Assembly (NCBI GenBank): GCA_021234155.1
Contig: JAJEKV010000074.1
Coordinates: 3,013,671-3,077,670, forward strand
From: Isoetes taiwanensis
Taxonomy: Eukaryota; Streptophyta; Lycopodiopsida; Isoetales; Isoetaceae
DNA: 64,000 nucleotides
Direction: 5' to 3'
The first letter of the stretch is position 1. The number at the start of each line of letters is the position of its first letter. Positions 1-10,149 of the stretch are shown piece after piece. The notes beneath the pieces were generated by a model. It saw only the letters and a program-made list of their open reading frames with translations. It was not told where the DNA came from and made no database searches. The position numbers and the translations under genes are program-made.

Positions 1-386
1 CTAGCAGTCATATTTCTAAGTTTCAGCCTGATAGTTGGACTTACCTTAGATGTTATGATCCCTTGAGCTTCCTTCTGCTTAGCAAAAATGCTTTTTCCAG
101 TTACAGCCCCTGCAGTGATGACTTCAGAGGTGGCTCCAGCATTTGTATCTCCTGAATTTATTTCAGCAATGCTAGTGTTAGTATTGTGAGTACCTGTGCT
201 AGAGCTTGCTGGCATATTCACTCCATTACTATTTTGTGTTCCAACTCCTTTCAAAGGATCAACAAGATCCCATAGTTCTTCAACCTCTAAAACATGCTTG
301 ATTGCATCTTTCCAGACCTGGAAACCTGAACCCCCTTTATAAACATCAACAGTACTGAGCAATCCTGCTCCAAACCTGCTAGACAT
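1..386 (-). CDS. Ty1/copia gag, 5' part, runs off window
   Basis: An open frame of 128 codons starts with ATG at 386 and is still open at the window edge. It begins a few bases downstream of the primer-binding site, the normal position for a retrotransposon gag. The product starts MSSRFGAGLLSTVDVYKGG, followed by FQVWKDAIKHVLEVEELW, the fold seen near the start of copia capsid proteins (a W-x-x-x-I/M core then a second LW). A Ser/Thr/Asn-rich linker follows, then a capsid-like segment ending in SPTIRLKLRNMT. The capsid would coat the element RNA in cytoplasmic particles. The same N-terminal pattern recurs, degenerate, near 40.8 kb. Family assignment is by pattern; protease and polymerase lie outside the window. 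Confidence 0.75.
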   Translation of the reverse strand, partial: MSSRFGAGLLSTVDVYKGGSGFQVWKDAIKHVLEVEELWDLVDPLKGVGTQNSNGVNMPASSSTGTHNTNTSIAEINSGDTNAGATSEVITAGAVTGKSIFAKQKEAQGIITSKVSPTIRLKLRNMTA

Positions 387-399
387 GGCTCTGATACCA
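387..399 (-). other. Primer-binding site, initiator tRNA-Met
   Basis: On the minus strand this reads TGGTATCAGAGCC, complementary to the 3' end of plant initiator tRNA-Met. It lies directly between the LTR and the gag ATG, so it fixes the orientation of the copia element and the LTR boundary. Confidence 0.85.
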
Positions 400-401
400 A
401 A

Positions 402-1005
402 TGTTGAATATTAGAACCAAATAACAATTTAAATTGATAGTGCAACTATTTGAATGTTCAATACATGTTCAAATATTGCAACTTAATCCAAAAACCATTG
501 CCTCAATTCATGTTATCACCATTGAACCAAAATAATATCAAAACACTGTTCAAATGGGATCGACACCTTTACTAGAGTACAAGAACTCCTTCTACAGATC
601 GATCTAGTTAATGTAATAGATCGTTCTGTTCCTCCTCGACCGGATATATTCAATCTATATACAGAGATATACAGTTTGTCTTTAAAATAGAGTGGCCTTC
701 GACGGTTTAGCCATCGATCTAGGCCGCCTAAGATAGTTGCTAAGTTCATACCTGGTTTTCGCTCCAAAACGATTTCTTATGAAGTTTCGACACCTCATTA
801 TATACTATAGCACATTTAACCTTAGGTATTAAACCTTAGGTTTTTGTCTTGAAGCAGATGATCATCTTCACCACAACTTATACATCATTGTAAATAATAT
901 AATATGTCCCCTATAGGATGATGCATGCTTCTTCAGTAAATAATTCTTCCTGCACATGTGATGTGTTGATGATGACCATGTAATTATATGATGACATTTT
1001 CAACA
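402..1005 (-). mobile_element. Copia 5' LTR (604 bp)
   Basis: The segment begins TGTTGAA and ends TTCAACA, the inverted TG...CA ends expected of an LTR. Its left end abuts the primer-binding site, so it is the 5' LTR of an element transcribed to the left. The partner LTR is outside the window, so LTR identity and target duplication cannot be checked. The only long frame in it, on the minus strand at 516-767, has no recognisable domain. Confidence 0.75.
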
Positions 1006-1046
1006 CTAAATATCTCGGGCTGGAGGATTATGATCCGAAAGATGAC

Positions 1047-1410
1047 TTGCTTTGCCATCAATTTACACTTATAGTACCAGAGTGCAAAGAGATATACCCT
1101 GTGTGGATGGGTTATACCATCTCAGATGTTTGCAAAGAAGTGGGTGACTGCAATGTGAACAAAGCTCGTGTGGAGTGGTGGTGTCCACGGCACCAGTTAA
1201 ATGCAGTGGCAGAGGAAGAAAGGTATAGAGACTGTTGGACAAAGAGATGGAAGAGAAACCCTATTGAAGGGGATGATGGATTGAGTTAGATACTATTTTG
1301 TTTTCATGGACCCCAAGGGCCATCCCAAACAAGATTGCTAGGGTTACAATACATGTGGAAGTGAGGAAGAAAGCTATGACATCACTAGGTGTCACTTCGG
1401 AGAAGTAATT
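1047..1410 (+). pseudogene. Tryptophan-rich transposon-associated domain, copy 1
   Basis: A frame (1047-1289) encodes YPVWMG, then VEWWCPRHQ, then YRDCWTKRWKRNP; after a frame change about 1291 it continues DTILFSWTPR. The order (YP-x-W, V-x-(Y/W)-W-x-P-(K/R), Y-x-x-CW-x-x-x-W, (L/F)-(W/S)-(Y/W)-(A/T)-P) is repeated by the sequence at 26.2-26.6 kb, so these are two decayed copies of one protein family. I do not recognise the family. It resembles C-terminal domains of long plant transposon ORFs, but that is an impression. No upstream part of the protein is visible, because the copia LTR ends just before it. Confidence 0.45.
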
Positions 1411-1440
1411 GGCATCGTGTCACTCGACATACATATGTAA

Positions 1441-3850
1441 AATATTTTTAATTTTTAATGCAATCATGTTGTGCTGTTATAGAAAAAAGTCACATTCTCA
1501 ATGTAAATTTACTAACCCAAGAAAAAGTTGCAGTGCCAAAATGGTCCAAAATCCTGACATAAATCCAATTTAAATGAATGATGGTTATATATGGCCAGCA
1601 CACAATGACAACATATGTTATCTCTATCTATAATTTATGATTGTAATAGGGGGATAAAGGATTAGGTTAAATGTATAATAATAATGTGTAGAACATTCTT
1701 CATTTGCCTGTTCTTCTATACGGGGCCAGTGGTATTCCTTGCCACCTTGAATGACTTGGAACAGGTACAGAAAGCCTTCCTAGCTCAGGCACTTGGGATA
1801 AATTCACAATTGAATATTAGATTCTTTTGCAAGAGCTAGGTTTCTTGCCTTTCAGTGGGCCGCATTCGATCGCCGCATCATTTACTTTCAGAAGGTAGTC
1901 AGTATGGGCAATGCTCATCTCCCAAACCTTGCTTATACCATGGCAATGGGTCTGCGGCGCCTCAAGTCTTGTTAGCGTCCTAGAAGGAAAAATGAGCTCA
2001 ATGGTTATCCTAATGGAATTTGCAGGAGCAAAGGTGCATTTAGGTACAAACAGAAGAAGATCACCATAACTTGAAGTCAGTACCTTGATGTTTGCTTCCT
2101 CAACAAGCTTTGGGATACAACATACTACTGGCGCTAAATCAATCCCATGCCTGATGAGGTCCACAATGCTACATACGTACACATTTGCCCATAAAGAGGC
2201 ACAGACGAATAGCTTCAATTCACACAGATGCGCATTGCCTCAGAATTGTAATAGGCAAATGGATTCAAGAGGCGTGCGAGGACAGGATTTGTCAATGTTG
2301 TCAACTAGGAGTCATTGACGGAATGTCACTCTCTTCAGAACTGTTTGGCATTCGATCATATCTGACCATGCTATGTTGAGTTGGTCCCACCTAACCAGCC
2401 ACTCCATGTGATGTTGGGCGCATGTACTGGGATCATATCTTCAGGAGGTGATGGATATGCGCAATCAGCTATGTCTTCAGACCTGTCTTGAAATATATCA
2501 TTGAAAGTTTATCAGCATACTTATTACTACCAAGATTTTTTTCCTCGAAAACCCTTCGCACCAGGGGTTTCTTAATCCTGGCAGTAATACATTCGTTGCG
2601 CTGGTGGGGAATCAAGTTGTATAATACTGAGAGACCAAACTAATTTTGGCAGTCTAGTTGTACTTGAATTGTAATGTGTATGGAAAGGAACGTAAGATAT
2701 GGTTTCTACTTTGGCGTATAGGATTGAATGTATAAATTGTATGACGATTATATGCATTGTTAAGAACATGGAAGAAAACATTTGTTGATCTACTGCATCA
2801 TTCAACAAATTATATTATGTTAAACACTTGGCTAGTTCATAGAAATTGTATTTTCTCAGATCATATAGGAGGGTTTCAGTGTAAATTTTAAGGGCTCTAA
2901 ATATTTTTCGATTCAAATGAAGGTTGGCTAAATCTATGAAAAACAAGAGTTCATAGATTGTCTTTCTGGCAAAATTTGATAAAATAAAGCCCTTTAGTTA
3001 TCTTCCCACTTGGCTAAAATGTAAAATTTATATGAGATAAAATTCGTATGTTGGCAAATTCTTCTTGGTTGGTAGCTAAAGTGCAACTGGTTTTTCCGGG
3101 GTCCCGAAAACTCTTTGGATTTTATTTTAAGGTTAATTTCCTAAGATTATGAAGATTTTGGCTGCCGACATGCATTCCCGATTATCCAAAAATCGGGATG
3201 TTTTTTTCCCTCGATATTTCATCATTTTTTAATTTTTTCTGTTGTGGGCGTCCTTATCCGATCCATCTTATTTTGGTAACATCGTGCATGCTTACAGTCA
3301 TCCAGATGTCCAGGTTTTGGATATTTAAGATGATACCAGAAGGAGCCTTCCGATCTTTATATTAGGTTTGGACGATTTGCTTCCATGCATTCTTTGCAGA
3401 TTTCATGCAGCAGAGGTTTTATGGAAGCTTTCGCTAAGGTTGTCGAGATCTTTGTTATTGAAATTTTTGATGTTGAAAACAATTTTGTTTATCCAAAAAT
3501 TACTTGTTTTCTTCGTATGAATATGTAGCATAATAACAGGGGGTTACCTTTGTGATTTTTATACGCTTTTTATTATGGTTTTACTATGATTTTGTGGATG
3601 TATCCGTGTGGATGTACGAAAGAGTATTTCTAGAGCGCATCCCTTTCTTAACCGTCGATTTTTTATGAGAAAAAGAATTGCATGGTGGTGATTTAAGTTT
3701 TTGTGCATGTGATTTTCTAACCCTAAGTTAAAGTGTTCATGAAGATAAAGATATAAACAACTATTTTTAGGGTTTCTTGCTTTACAAATTATCGTGCACC
3801 AACAGAGTCGATGGTTGCACAGCCAAATTCGTCTCAGATAGAAATTCGTC
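1441..3850. other. AT-rich intergenic DNA, no supported gene
   Basis: Apart from short frames without recognisable domains (for example minus strand 1817-2218, 133 codons, weakly protein-like but without matching neighbours), nothing is supported. From about 3519 there is a segment starting GAATATGTAGCATAATAAC that is shared with the insertion at 8.9 kb for roughly 130 bases, so the stretch just before the composite retroelement carries a fragment of that repeat. Confidence 0.4.
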
Positions 3851-4647
3851 TCAAAACAACTTAAATATTATACACATTATATGTGTTGCCTAGAAATTGT
3901 AATGTACTTACCACAACTTGGCCTTCTCTAGAGAGCATGGGGAATATGTTACTTTAAACCTGGATGTTGGCTTATTTATGAAAATATCTAAACCTATGAA
4001 TTTGAATCTTTTGCATGCATCTTTAAATGCATGTTTCATCCAAGCCCATAAAGTTTAACCTTTTACATGCATCTTTAAATGCATGTTAGGCACTTGGCAT
4101 TTAGCAAGCCGAGAAAGGCTTGCTTGCAAGATTTATTTACGTTGGTACCTCCATGAAAAGGTCTTAAATCTATATTATCATGACACGTACCTTCTAACCA
4201 TTGGACATGCATGTAAAAGCTAAAAGATATATGGATTGACATGCAACCATGGTAGACTAGTTTGGATTCCTTAAAATATTGAAAGAATAAATATATTTAG
4301 ATTATGATGTAATCGTGTGAAATGTAAGAGACTAGGGTTTCGATTTGGCTTCCTAAAACTAGCAAAAGGCTTCACGGGCTGCGCCGTATGGCAGAGTTCT
4401 CTCCAGGGCAGTACAGTTTCTGGTGGTTGGTAATATACAGTGACATCTCTCACGAATTTGCCTGAAGGTTAGTAGCTCTACTTTAAGTCTTCTGATTTTA
4501 GAGTCTGCTCCAGAAGATTTTCATATTCCATAAGCATGTAAAAGATATTCAATGGATACAGAGCAGTAATTGTAGTACCCTAGGGAGTGATTAGACAGAG
4601 GTCAAGGGGATTTTCCCGCATTTGGGCCATAAGGAGAAAGGGATAGA

Positions 4648-5010
4648 ATGTATTTTGATTATGATACAGATGGGTTACCATTTAGTTCAGAAGACGAATT
4701 GGAAGCGCTCAATAAGGAGCTATTAGATGCTGAACTTTCTTGGTGTGATAACTCCATTACTGCTGAAGTTGTGAGTGAGTGTGAGGGCTGCAACATGAAT
4801 CCTGGTGGGCAAAAACGTGCTCTAAGCAAGAGTGGTGCTACTGATGGCTCCAAGAAATGTGCTGGTGGCAACAAGCAGTATAAACATAAAGAGCAAATAG
4901 AGGCTTCCTCTGAAATGAGTGTTCCTGGTACACAAGCATCTGAAGATGGTGAATCTGATCATGAAGAACAACAGGTAGCACAGGGGGTATTTTATTGCAA
5001 AGCTTATTAA
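4648..5010 (+). CDS. Accessory protein, acidic first exon (unknown)
   Basis: ATG at 4648 opens a 120-codon frame that is acidic at the start (MYFDYDTDGLPFSSEDE) and polar and charged later, with many Ser, Glu and Lys. A good splice donor, CAG|GTAGCA, sits at 4974/4975, so the true coding part may be 109 codons joined to downstream blocks. The same exon in repeat B (from 12661) carries indels that break its frame, so only this copy is open. The function is not recognised. Low-complexity acidic N-termini are common in transposon ORF1-type proteins, but this is not evidence of function. Confidence 0.5.
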   Translation: MYFDYDTDGLPFSSEDELEALNKELLDAELSWCDNSITAEVVSECEGCNMNPGGQKRALSKSGATDGSKKCAGGNKQYKHKEQIEASSEMSVPGTQASEDGESDHEEQQVAQGVFYCKAY

Positions 5011-5181
5011 CAATTTGTTGGGTGGATACATTACATAAATATTCAGAGGTTGCTGATATCTATACATTAGTTTATACTCTAGGTTGATGGTTATTTGTTA
5101 AATTGAAATAAAAACCTAATGTACCTTTTGGCCCTTCATGTTTTACCATTTATATGCTAATTCATGACTGATTGGCTGCAG

Positions 5182-5938
5182 GTACGTGGTTTTCACCTCT
5201 CTTTGTCTACCATTTACTCGCTTGGATGTGTTCTCTTGGAAAAAGGCTTGGGAATGGAAGATATGGACCGGAATATGTGCAGCAGTAGCTGACTTTAATT
5301 TCTGTTTAAAACTATGAAAAAATCAGATTGCATTATACTTTTCCTATGGATGCAATAAGGTACGAAATATAGGTTTTTATAATCATGTAGACTGAAACAA
5401 TGGAACAGATCTAGCATGATGCCAACTGAGTCTAAAGGTACGGTCTTTTTTACAAATACAGATTGCAAGATGCTAGTAGAACTCAAATTTTGGGGAAACA
5501 AATTTTGCTAAGACATGTTATTTTGAATGAAGCTGAAACTAGGCTTCAATATTTCCTATAATATGCAATATTTATGCATTCTGCTCATATTCTAGAAAAT
5601 CTGTAAACAGGAAAGTTTATATCTATCATTAATTTGGAAAGATACAAGGTGTATTGCTTATTAAATTAATGTTTGCATAGGGTAAACTGTTGTTTGAAAG
5701 ATTTTTGATCAAATGTGGAAAAGGCCGAGTAGAAGTGAACCTAAAGGTCCAGGTTACATATTCAAAAACACAAATGATAGAATTGTTGTCCAAACTAAAA
5801 ATTATGGAAGGTGAATGTAAAATAATTGTTTTTCTTAGTTTTCCGACTTGGATAGAAATTACACAGCAGACATGGAAGGGGCAGTCATAAAAACCTTTAG
5901 TAAGAAGCATTAAGAACAGTTTACACTATCTGCAGGGG
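5182..5938 (+). pseudogene. Exon-like blocks 2 and 3 of the accessory gene, copy A
   Basis: Two blocks look like exons. Block 2 follows TTGGCTGCAG and ends at AAG|GTACG (5359/5360). Block 3 follows TTTGCATAG (5680) and ends before GGTAAGC (5938). The same borders exist in repeat B, where both blocks keep open frames. In copy A, block 2 has indels and block 3 is cut short by a frameshift near 5880. Reading phase does not join cleanly across the blocks, so the exact exon structure is uncertain. Confidence 0.35.
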
Positions 5939-6193
5939 TAAGCATTGCCATGATTTTATACATTAATAGATTAATGGCTTAAGCATCTAAGAGATTAATG
6001 GCTTAAGCATCTAAGAGGTTTATATGCTATGTTTAAATGTTGGATTGGTTGATACATGTAGGTTGTCAAATTCTATAGCAGTTTGCAAATGACGGAACAT
6101 GATTCTTTAGAATGCAAGTACCATTTTTGTCATTACGTGACTTATAGTGGATTGATAATACAACTAAGGGATTGACCGAAGTTGATGTATGTG

Positions 6194-6390
6194 CTAGCTA
6201 GTCGGACTAGGCTAGTTCTACTGGGTTTTTTTAGATACTTCAATACATTGGTATAACCAGTGTTACTTGTGACTTGAGAATCATGTTCCTTACATTTACA
6301 TCTGCATTATGAGTTACAAGTTACTAGTTGATACCTTGGACTACATGCAGATGCTGTAACATTAACAATTGATAATGTCATGCATTACAG
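6194..6390. other. Unique sequence between repeat A and exon 4
   Basis: This stretch is not shared with the downstream repeat. It ends in TGCATTACAG, a good splice acceptor directly before an open frame, and is therefore best read as the 3' part of an intron. Confidence 0.4.
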
Positions 6391-7089
6391 GAAAATCATT
6401 ATGGTCAGGACGATTATGATGATGAAGTAGCTCTACCAGTATGGAACAGCGAGTTGGAAGCTATGGGCTATGGTAAATACAAGATTGAATGCCCCAACTA
6501 TGCCGTACAGACTATGCTTTGTTGCATTAAAGAACCAAAAGCACACAAATACATTTTGGAGAAGGAGGTGATGAGCAAGCTTGATGGATATTGTGCTGTC
6601 ACTCATTTGGGATTCAATGAATGGGTCAAGATAGTCCCCGGCATTAACAAAGCTAGTGGGGACATGAGTAACATCATGGCCATTGTTAATGGGGTATATG
6701 ATTCCATTCCAAATAAAATATACCAATGGACCAGAGAAGAAGATCTATGCAAGACCAGATTCTTCATTGGGTTGACAAGTTTGGAGAACACAAATGGCAT
6801 CAAGGTATCTCATCCAAATGAGGAGGCAGAGGTTAGGGCTGAAAATCAGGCAATGCAAGATATAATGGTAGAAGAAGAAGATGATCCCTTTGGAGACTGT
6901 TTGCTGTCTGAGCAGGACAAAATTGCCTTGAAAAGTAATGATACTGACTGCAGCAGTGGCAAGAAAACAGAGTTCAGTCTTACCTGCACAACTGCCACCG
7001 TTTTCCAATCATGCCATACAGACTGGTTGAACATGACTGCCTATTGTGTAGCCAACGTATATGGAGAACTAAAAACTTGGGTGCGCTAG
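6391..7089 (+). CDS. Accessory protein, large exon (unknown function)
   Basis: From the acceptor at 6390 a frame of about 230 codons is open to TAG at 7089. It begins with an acidic stretch (QDDYDDEVALPVW), then a well-ordered region with several Cys and Trp (KYKIECPNYAVQTMLCC; GFNEWVKIV), then an acidic tail (EEEDDPFGDC). Codon use and composition look like a real protein. No known domain is recognised; in particular no GIY-YIG endonuclease signature is visible. Near 7000 the protein-like reading passes into the overlapping frame that starts at 7011, so one indel or an intron separates the two parts. Confidence 0.5.
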   Translation, partial: ENHYGQDDYDDEVALPVWNSELEAMGYGKYKIECPNYAVQTMLCCIKEPKAHKYILEKEVMSKLDGYCAVTHLGFNEWVKIVPGINKASGDMSNIMAIVNGVYDSIPNKIYQWTREEDLCKTRFFIGLTSLENTNGIKVSHPNEEAEVRAENQAMQDIMVEEEDDPFGDCLLSEQDKIALKSNDTDCSSGKKTEFSLTCTTATVFQSCHTDWLNMTAYCVANVYGELKTWVR

Positions 7090-7943
7090 CTCCCATTAGT
7101 CCAGAGACATGGATGATGCTTGGTGATATCAAAACTCCACAAGTAGTAGCTGCTAAGGCTGCAGCATGGAAAATGGAAAAAATGATCAAAAAAATCAAGA
7201 TCAAAATGAACATCGACACACGATTTTTTGACAAGGTATGTACCAAAAGTGAATACATGTACTTAAGCCAGAAGGGCCATATGGCTTATCCCAACATTTC
7301 TAGAGATGATTTCTATCTCAAACGCCTATGGAGGACGTTGTGCCCATATTTTAAGTGCGTTTGTGAATCCATTGGCAAAAACAAGACATGTGATGATAGC
7401 ATGACATGGTTTGATCAAGGCATTTGGTGTCTACTCAACAATTTAGAGGTGTTGTACCCTGCTATGTCTGTTGCAGGAAGAATGGTTGAGTTCAGAAAAT
7501 ACTTAAAGACCACTCTCAAGTCTAGTATTTTGGCATTCCTGTCATACCTAGAAGTTAGAGAAGTATTGATCACAATGACCATGAAGCAAGCCACTGATCC
7601 ATGGGCAGATTTAAAAATTGGATTCCCCAAGGGCAAGATGGTGGATATTTGTGAAAAGACGATTAAGGATGTGGAGTTCCTGAAAAAAGCACCCACTAGA
7701 AATAGCTCAAGCAAACGAGCATACAGAAACAGGCCTAGTACTTCAGGCTCTTGCAGCACTAAGATCAGTGAACCCCCAAGAATTACCATGGTTCCAGGCA
7801 AAGATACTGCTAAGGAATCAGACAATGCTTTTGTAGAAGGCTTAAGTACACCAAATGCGATGGACAACTCAATTACTAAAACCAAAGAGGACGGTAGCAG
7901 AGCTGCGACTGCAACTGATGGGATTGCCAAAACACTCTTTTGA
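7011..7943 (+). CDS. Accessory protein, C-terminal part (unknown function)
   Basis: A 310-codon frame overlaps the previous exon by about 80 bases in another phase and seems to continue the same protein. It holds a basic segment (KMEKMIKKIKIKMN), an ordered middle region rich in aromatic residues (DDFYLKRLWRTLCPYFKCVC; MTWFDQGIWCLLNNLEVLYP) and a Ser/Thr/Lys-rich, probably disordered tail. Together with the preceding exon this makes a protein of about 500 residues upstream of the RT. Position and orientation suggest an ORF1-type partner such as an RNA-binding or structural protein. That is inference; there is no motif to prove it. Confidence 0.5.
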   Translation: MPYRLVEHDCLLCSQRIWRTKNLGALAPISPETWMMLGDIKTPQVVAAKAAAWKMEKMIKKIKIKMNIDTRFFDKVCTKSEYMYLSQKGHMAYPNISRDDFYLKRLWRTLCPYFKCVCESIGKNKTCDDSMTWFDQGIWCLLNNLEVLYPAMSVAGRMVEFRKYLKTTLKSSILAFLSYLEVREVLITMTMKQATDPWADLKIGFPKGKMVDICEKTIKDVEFLKKAPTRNSSSKRAYRNRPSTSGSCSTKISEPPRITMVPGKDTAKESDNAFVEGLSTPNAMDNSITKTKEDGSRAATATDGIAKTLF

Positions 7944-8383
7944 TAACTGTAAGTCTTGTTCTTTTGAACTATCGTATACTTATGCATGTGTTGATGTATT
8001 CATAGATTGCATTACATAAGTTCAAACATATTGTAGATTGCCCTAAACCACTGTTGCTCAAATATTTTTGACAAAATGGCCTAAACCATTACTGTTCAGA
8101 GTGCAGTTGCACAAAACATATGCCACTCGGCTACACATTATGTGTATAAAGCCTTATCCAGGCTACACCGTAATGTATGGGTCTTAGTTAAAAAGTGGTT
8201 TATTTAATCTCTCTAATTAGATGGTACGTTTTCAGATTATGAGAACCATACAGAAAGACTGTCTTGGAAAAGCACATCTTCTGAGACATTGAGTTGAAAC
8301 AAAAAAAATCATACTTGCACGTTCCTATCCAAAATTATGGATAAGATCTGCCTTCCAAGATTTTTCGGGATATTCTTATAGAT

Positions 8384-8902
8384 GTGTTTGGAACTATGGG
8401 ACAGAATATTATGGAAGACACTATGTTTGGATGGAGGTACACGGAAAACCTTAGAGATTTATGCTATAAGCCATACCTCATCTTTGCTGGTAGCAACATT
8501 GCTGTATGTCCTTGTAAAAATCCAAGGCTCAAATCATTTGTAGACCACACAGTTGGACACATCAGGACCACCGACGTCAAAATAGTGCATAACAAGATGC
8601 TTAGAAGAATGTTCACGAAAAGGATTGAACCATATTCCAAACAAAATCTTTGGAAATAGGTGAGTTCAAAAAGAGATTGAGTGCACATGTGATTCATTTT
8701 TCGAGGCACATAAATTTAACTACCCTCAGATCTTAGAGGAAGATAAAGTACTATGCAAATGCATGATTATAGAGCAAGCCATCAGGACTGTAAAACTAGC
8801 TATGGATAATGATATAACTAGAAAATTTGCCCTGAATGACCTTGAAGTAATCAAGAACCTGGAATGGCTATGTAAGAATTTTTATATCTCGGGGGTGGAA
8901 TA
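8384..8902 (+). pseudogene. Penelope-like RT, N-terminal region
   Basis: A frame carries GSNIAVCPCKNPRLKSFVD and GHIRTTDVKIVHNKMLRRMF, a conserved block before the fingers of a broad group of Penelope-related RTs (GH-x-x-T-x-D/N...LR-x-x). After a frame change near 8650 the sequence continues in protein-like form (CDSF, then KVLCKCMIIEQAIRTVKLAM) to about 8895. It then meets an inserted sequence, and coding resumes at about 10150. There is no convincing ATG. It is therefore the 5' half of the RT gene at 10.15-11.5 kb, separated by an insertion and by at least one indel. Confidence 0.6.
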
Positions 8903-9054
8903 TGTAGCATAATAACAGGGGGTTTTCTTTGTGTTTTTGTACGCTTTTCACTAAGGTTTTCCTATGATTTCGCGGATGTATTCAAATGGATGTACTTAAT
9001 CGCGCACATCTAGAGTGCACCATTTCGAGCCATTGATTTTAGCCTTTTTTTGTC

Positions 9055-9310
9055 AACGGTCAACAACCAATGGCTCACAACAAAAGCCCTTTTTTTGTGC
9101 GTGTGGTTCATAATGGTCAACAACCAATGGCTCACAACAAAAGCCCTCTTTTTGTGTGTGTGGTGCATAATGGGCACATGAAGGGCTTGAAAACCAATGG
9201 CTCACAACAAAAGTTGTGCATGTGGTGCATAATGGTCAACAACCAATGGCTCACAACAAAAGCCCTCTTTTTGTGTGTGTGGTGCATAATGGGCACATGA
9301 AGGGCTTGAA
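9055..9310 (+). repeat. Minisatellite with AATGGCTCACAACAAAAG core
   Basis: The phrase AATGGCTCACAACAAAAG recurs at about 9069, 9126, 9195 and 9246, followed by a GTGTGTGTGGTGCATAATGG-like tail; spacing is 51-69 bases. Frames across it are repeat artefacts and not genes. Confidence 0.75.
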
Positions 9311-9944
9311 GGGCGCATGTAGTGCGGTTTCCCGCCCGGCAACACATTTCTTATCATAACTTTGATCCGGAGCTCTCGTTTGAGATGATTTTTATTGCGT
9401 TGGAAAGCTCTCTCCGAGATCTTTTTGATAGTGTATGATATGGATATGTTTGGTTAAGTTATCTATGCTAAAACATCAATTTTTCGGCCGGATTTGGTAG
9501 GCTTTCACATCCTACCAGCTGATTAATACAGGATTGCGCTATTGGATATTGTTTTATGGCTCATTCCGAATGAAGCTTAGATTTTGAGGCAATTATTAAG
9601 CAAATTCAAGACTTCTAGATCCTTGTGCTAACAAGCGAGAAAAGTTTCCACTTTGGTTTCTCACCACAAGAATCCATGGAGGCCAAAGGTCACCATTAAA
9701 TTCCGGTTGAAAAATGTTTGTGTATGGGTGTTGCAAACTTTATGAATTTCGAGAATAATGGGATCAATCGCTCTATCTTTATGGTAACTTTTACATTATG
9801 TTCTATTTGTTTTATTGTGATGAAATTCAAAAGCTACAGTGATGAAAGCCTCAAATGAATTCTAGTTTTTTTTGGGTTTGAATTCTAAATTTTTTGTCAC
9901 ACCGGGGGCGTCCCTAAGGCAGAAGGCCAAAAAATTTACAGCAA

Positions 9945-10075
9945 CACAAACCATTAACATCCAACATATAAAAATTAAATCCCCCAACACATAACAACCA
10001 AAACATAACAACCAACACATAACAACCATTGACATTAACAACCAACACATAACTACCATTGACATTAATTAACAC
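9945..10075 (+). repeat. Short A/C-rich tandem repeat (ACATAACAACCA)
   Basis: A unit of 12 bases, ACATAACAACCA with variants, repeats irregularly, with the longer phrase CATTGACATTAA occurring twice. It lies inside the insertion that splits the RT. Minus-strand frames through it are low-complexity artefacts. Confidence 0.65.
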
Positions 10076-10149
10076 AATCATTGGGTCCAACACATTTAAA
10101 TTAAAATCCCCCTTAAACCCCCTTTGGTTTGGGTGCATATTCACACGGG

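Larger units (their letters stand above)
3851..6193 (+). repeat. Terminal direct repeat A of Penelope-like composite
   Basis: This 2.34-kb block recurs almost unchanged at 11864-14287 in the same orientation. Identity starts at TCAAAACAACTTAAATATT and stops at GTTGATGTATGTG in both copies. The copies differ by scattered substitutions, small indels and one extra segment of about 80 bp in copy B near 13130-13215. The repeats bracket the reverse transcriptase. Known Penelope-like elements often insert as partial tandems that create long pseudo-LTRs, which is the simplest reading; a plain segmental duplication is the alternative. Confidence 0.75.
8903..10145. mobile_element. Insertion of about 1.2 kb splitting the RT gene
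   Basis: RT-like coding stops at about 8895 and starts again at about 10150, so the intervening DNA is an insertion. It begins TGTAGCATAATAACAGGGGG; the first roughly 130 bases are related to 3524-3660. It holds two minisatellites and no gene. Exact ends and target duplication are unclear; the flanks GGAATATG (left) and CATATTC (right) are inverted rather than direct. It could be a solo LTR or a non-autonomous element. Confidence 0.5.

Noticed and set aside
1817-2218. 133-codon minus-strand ORF as a gene
   Set aside because: Weak protein character, no domain, overlapping frames on the other strand and no neighbours to support it.
9055-9347. Protein-coding ORFs with repeating MAHNKSP
   Set aside because: They are translations of a minisatellite.
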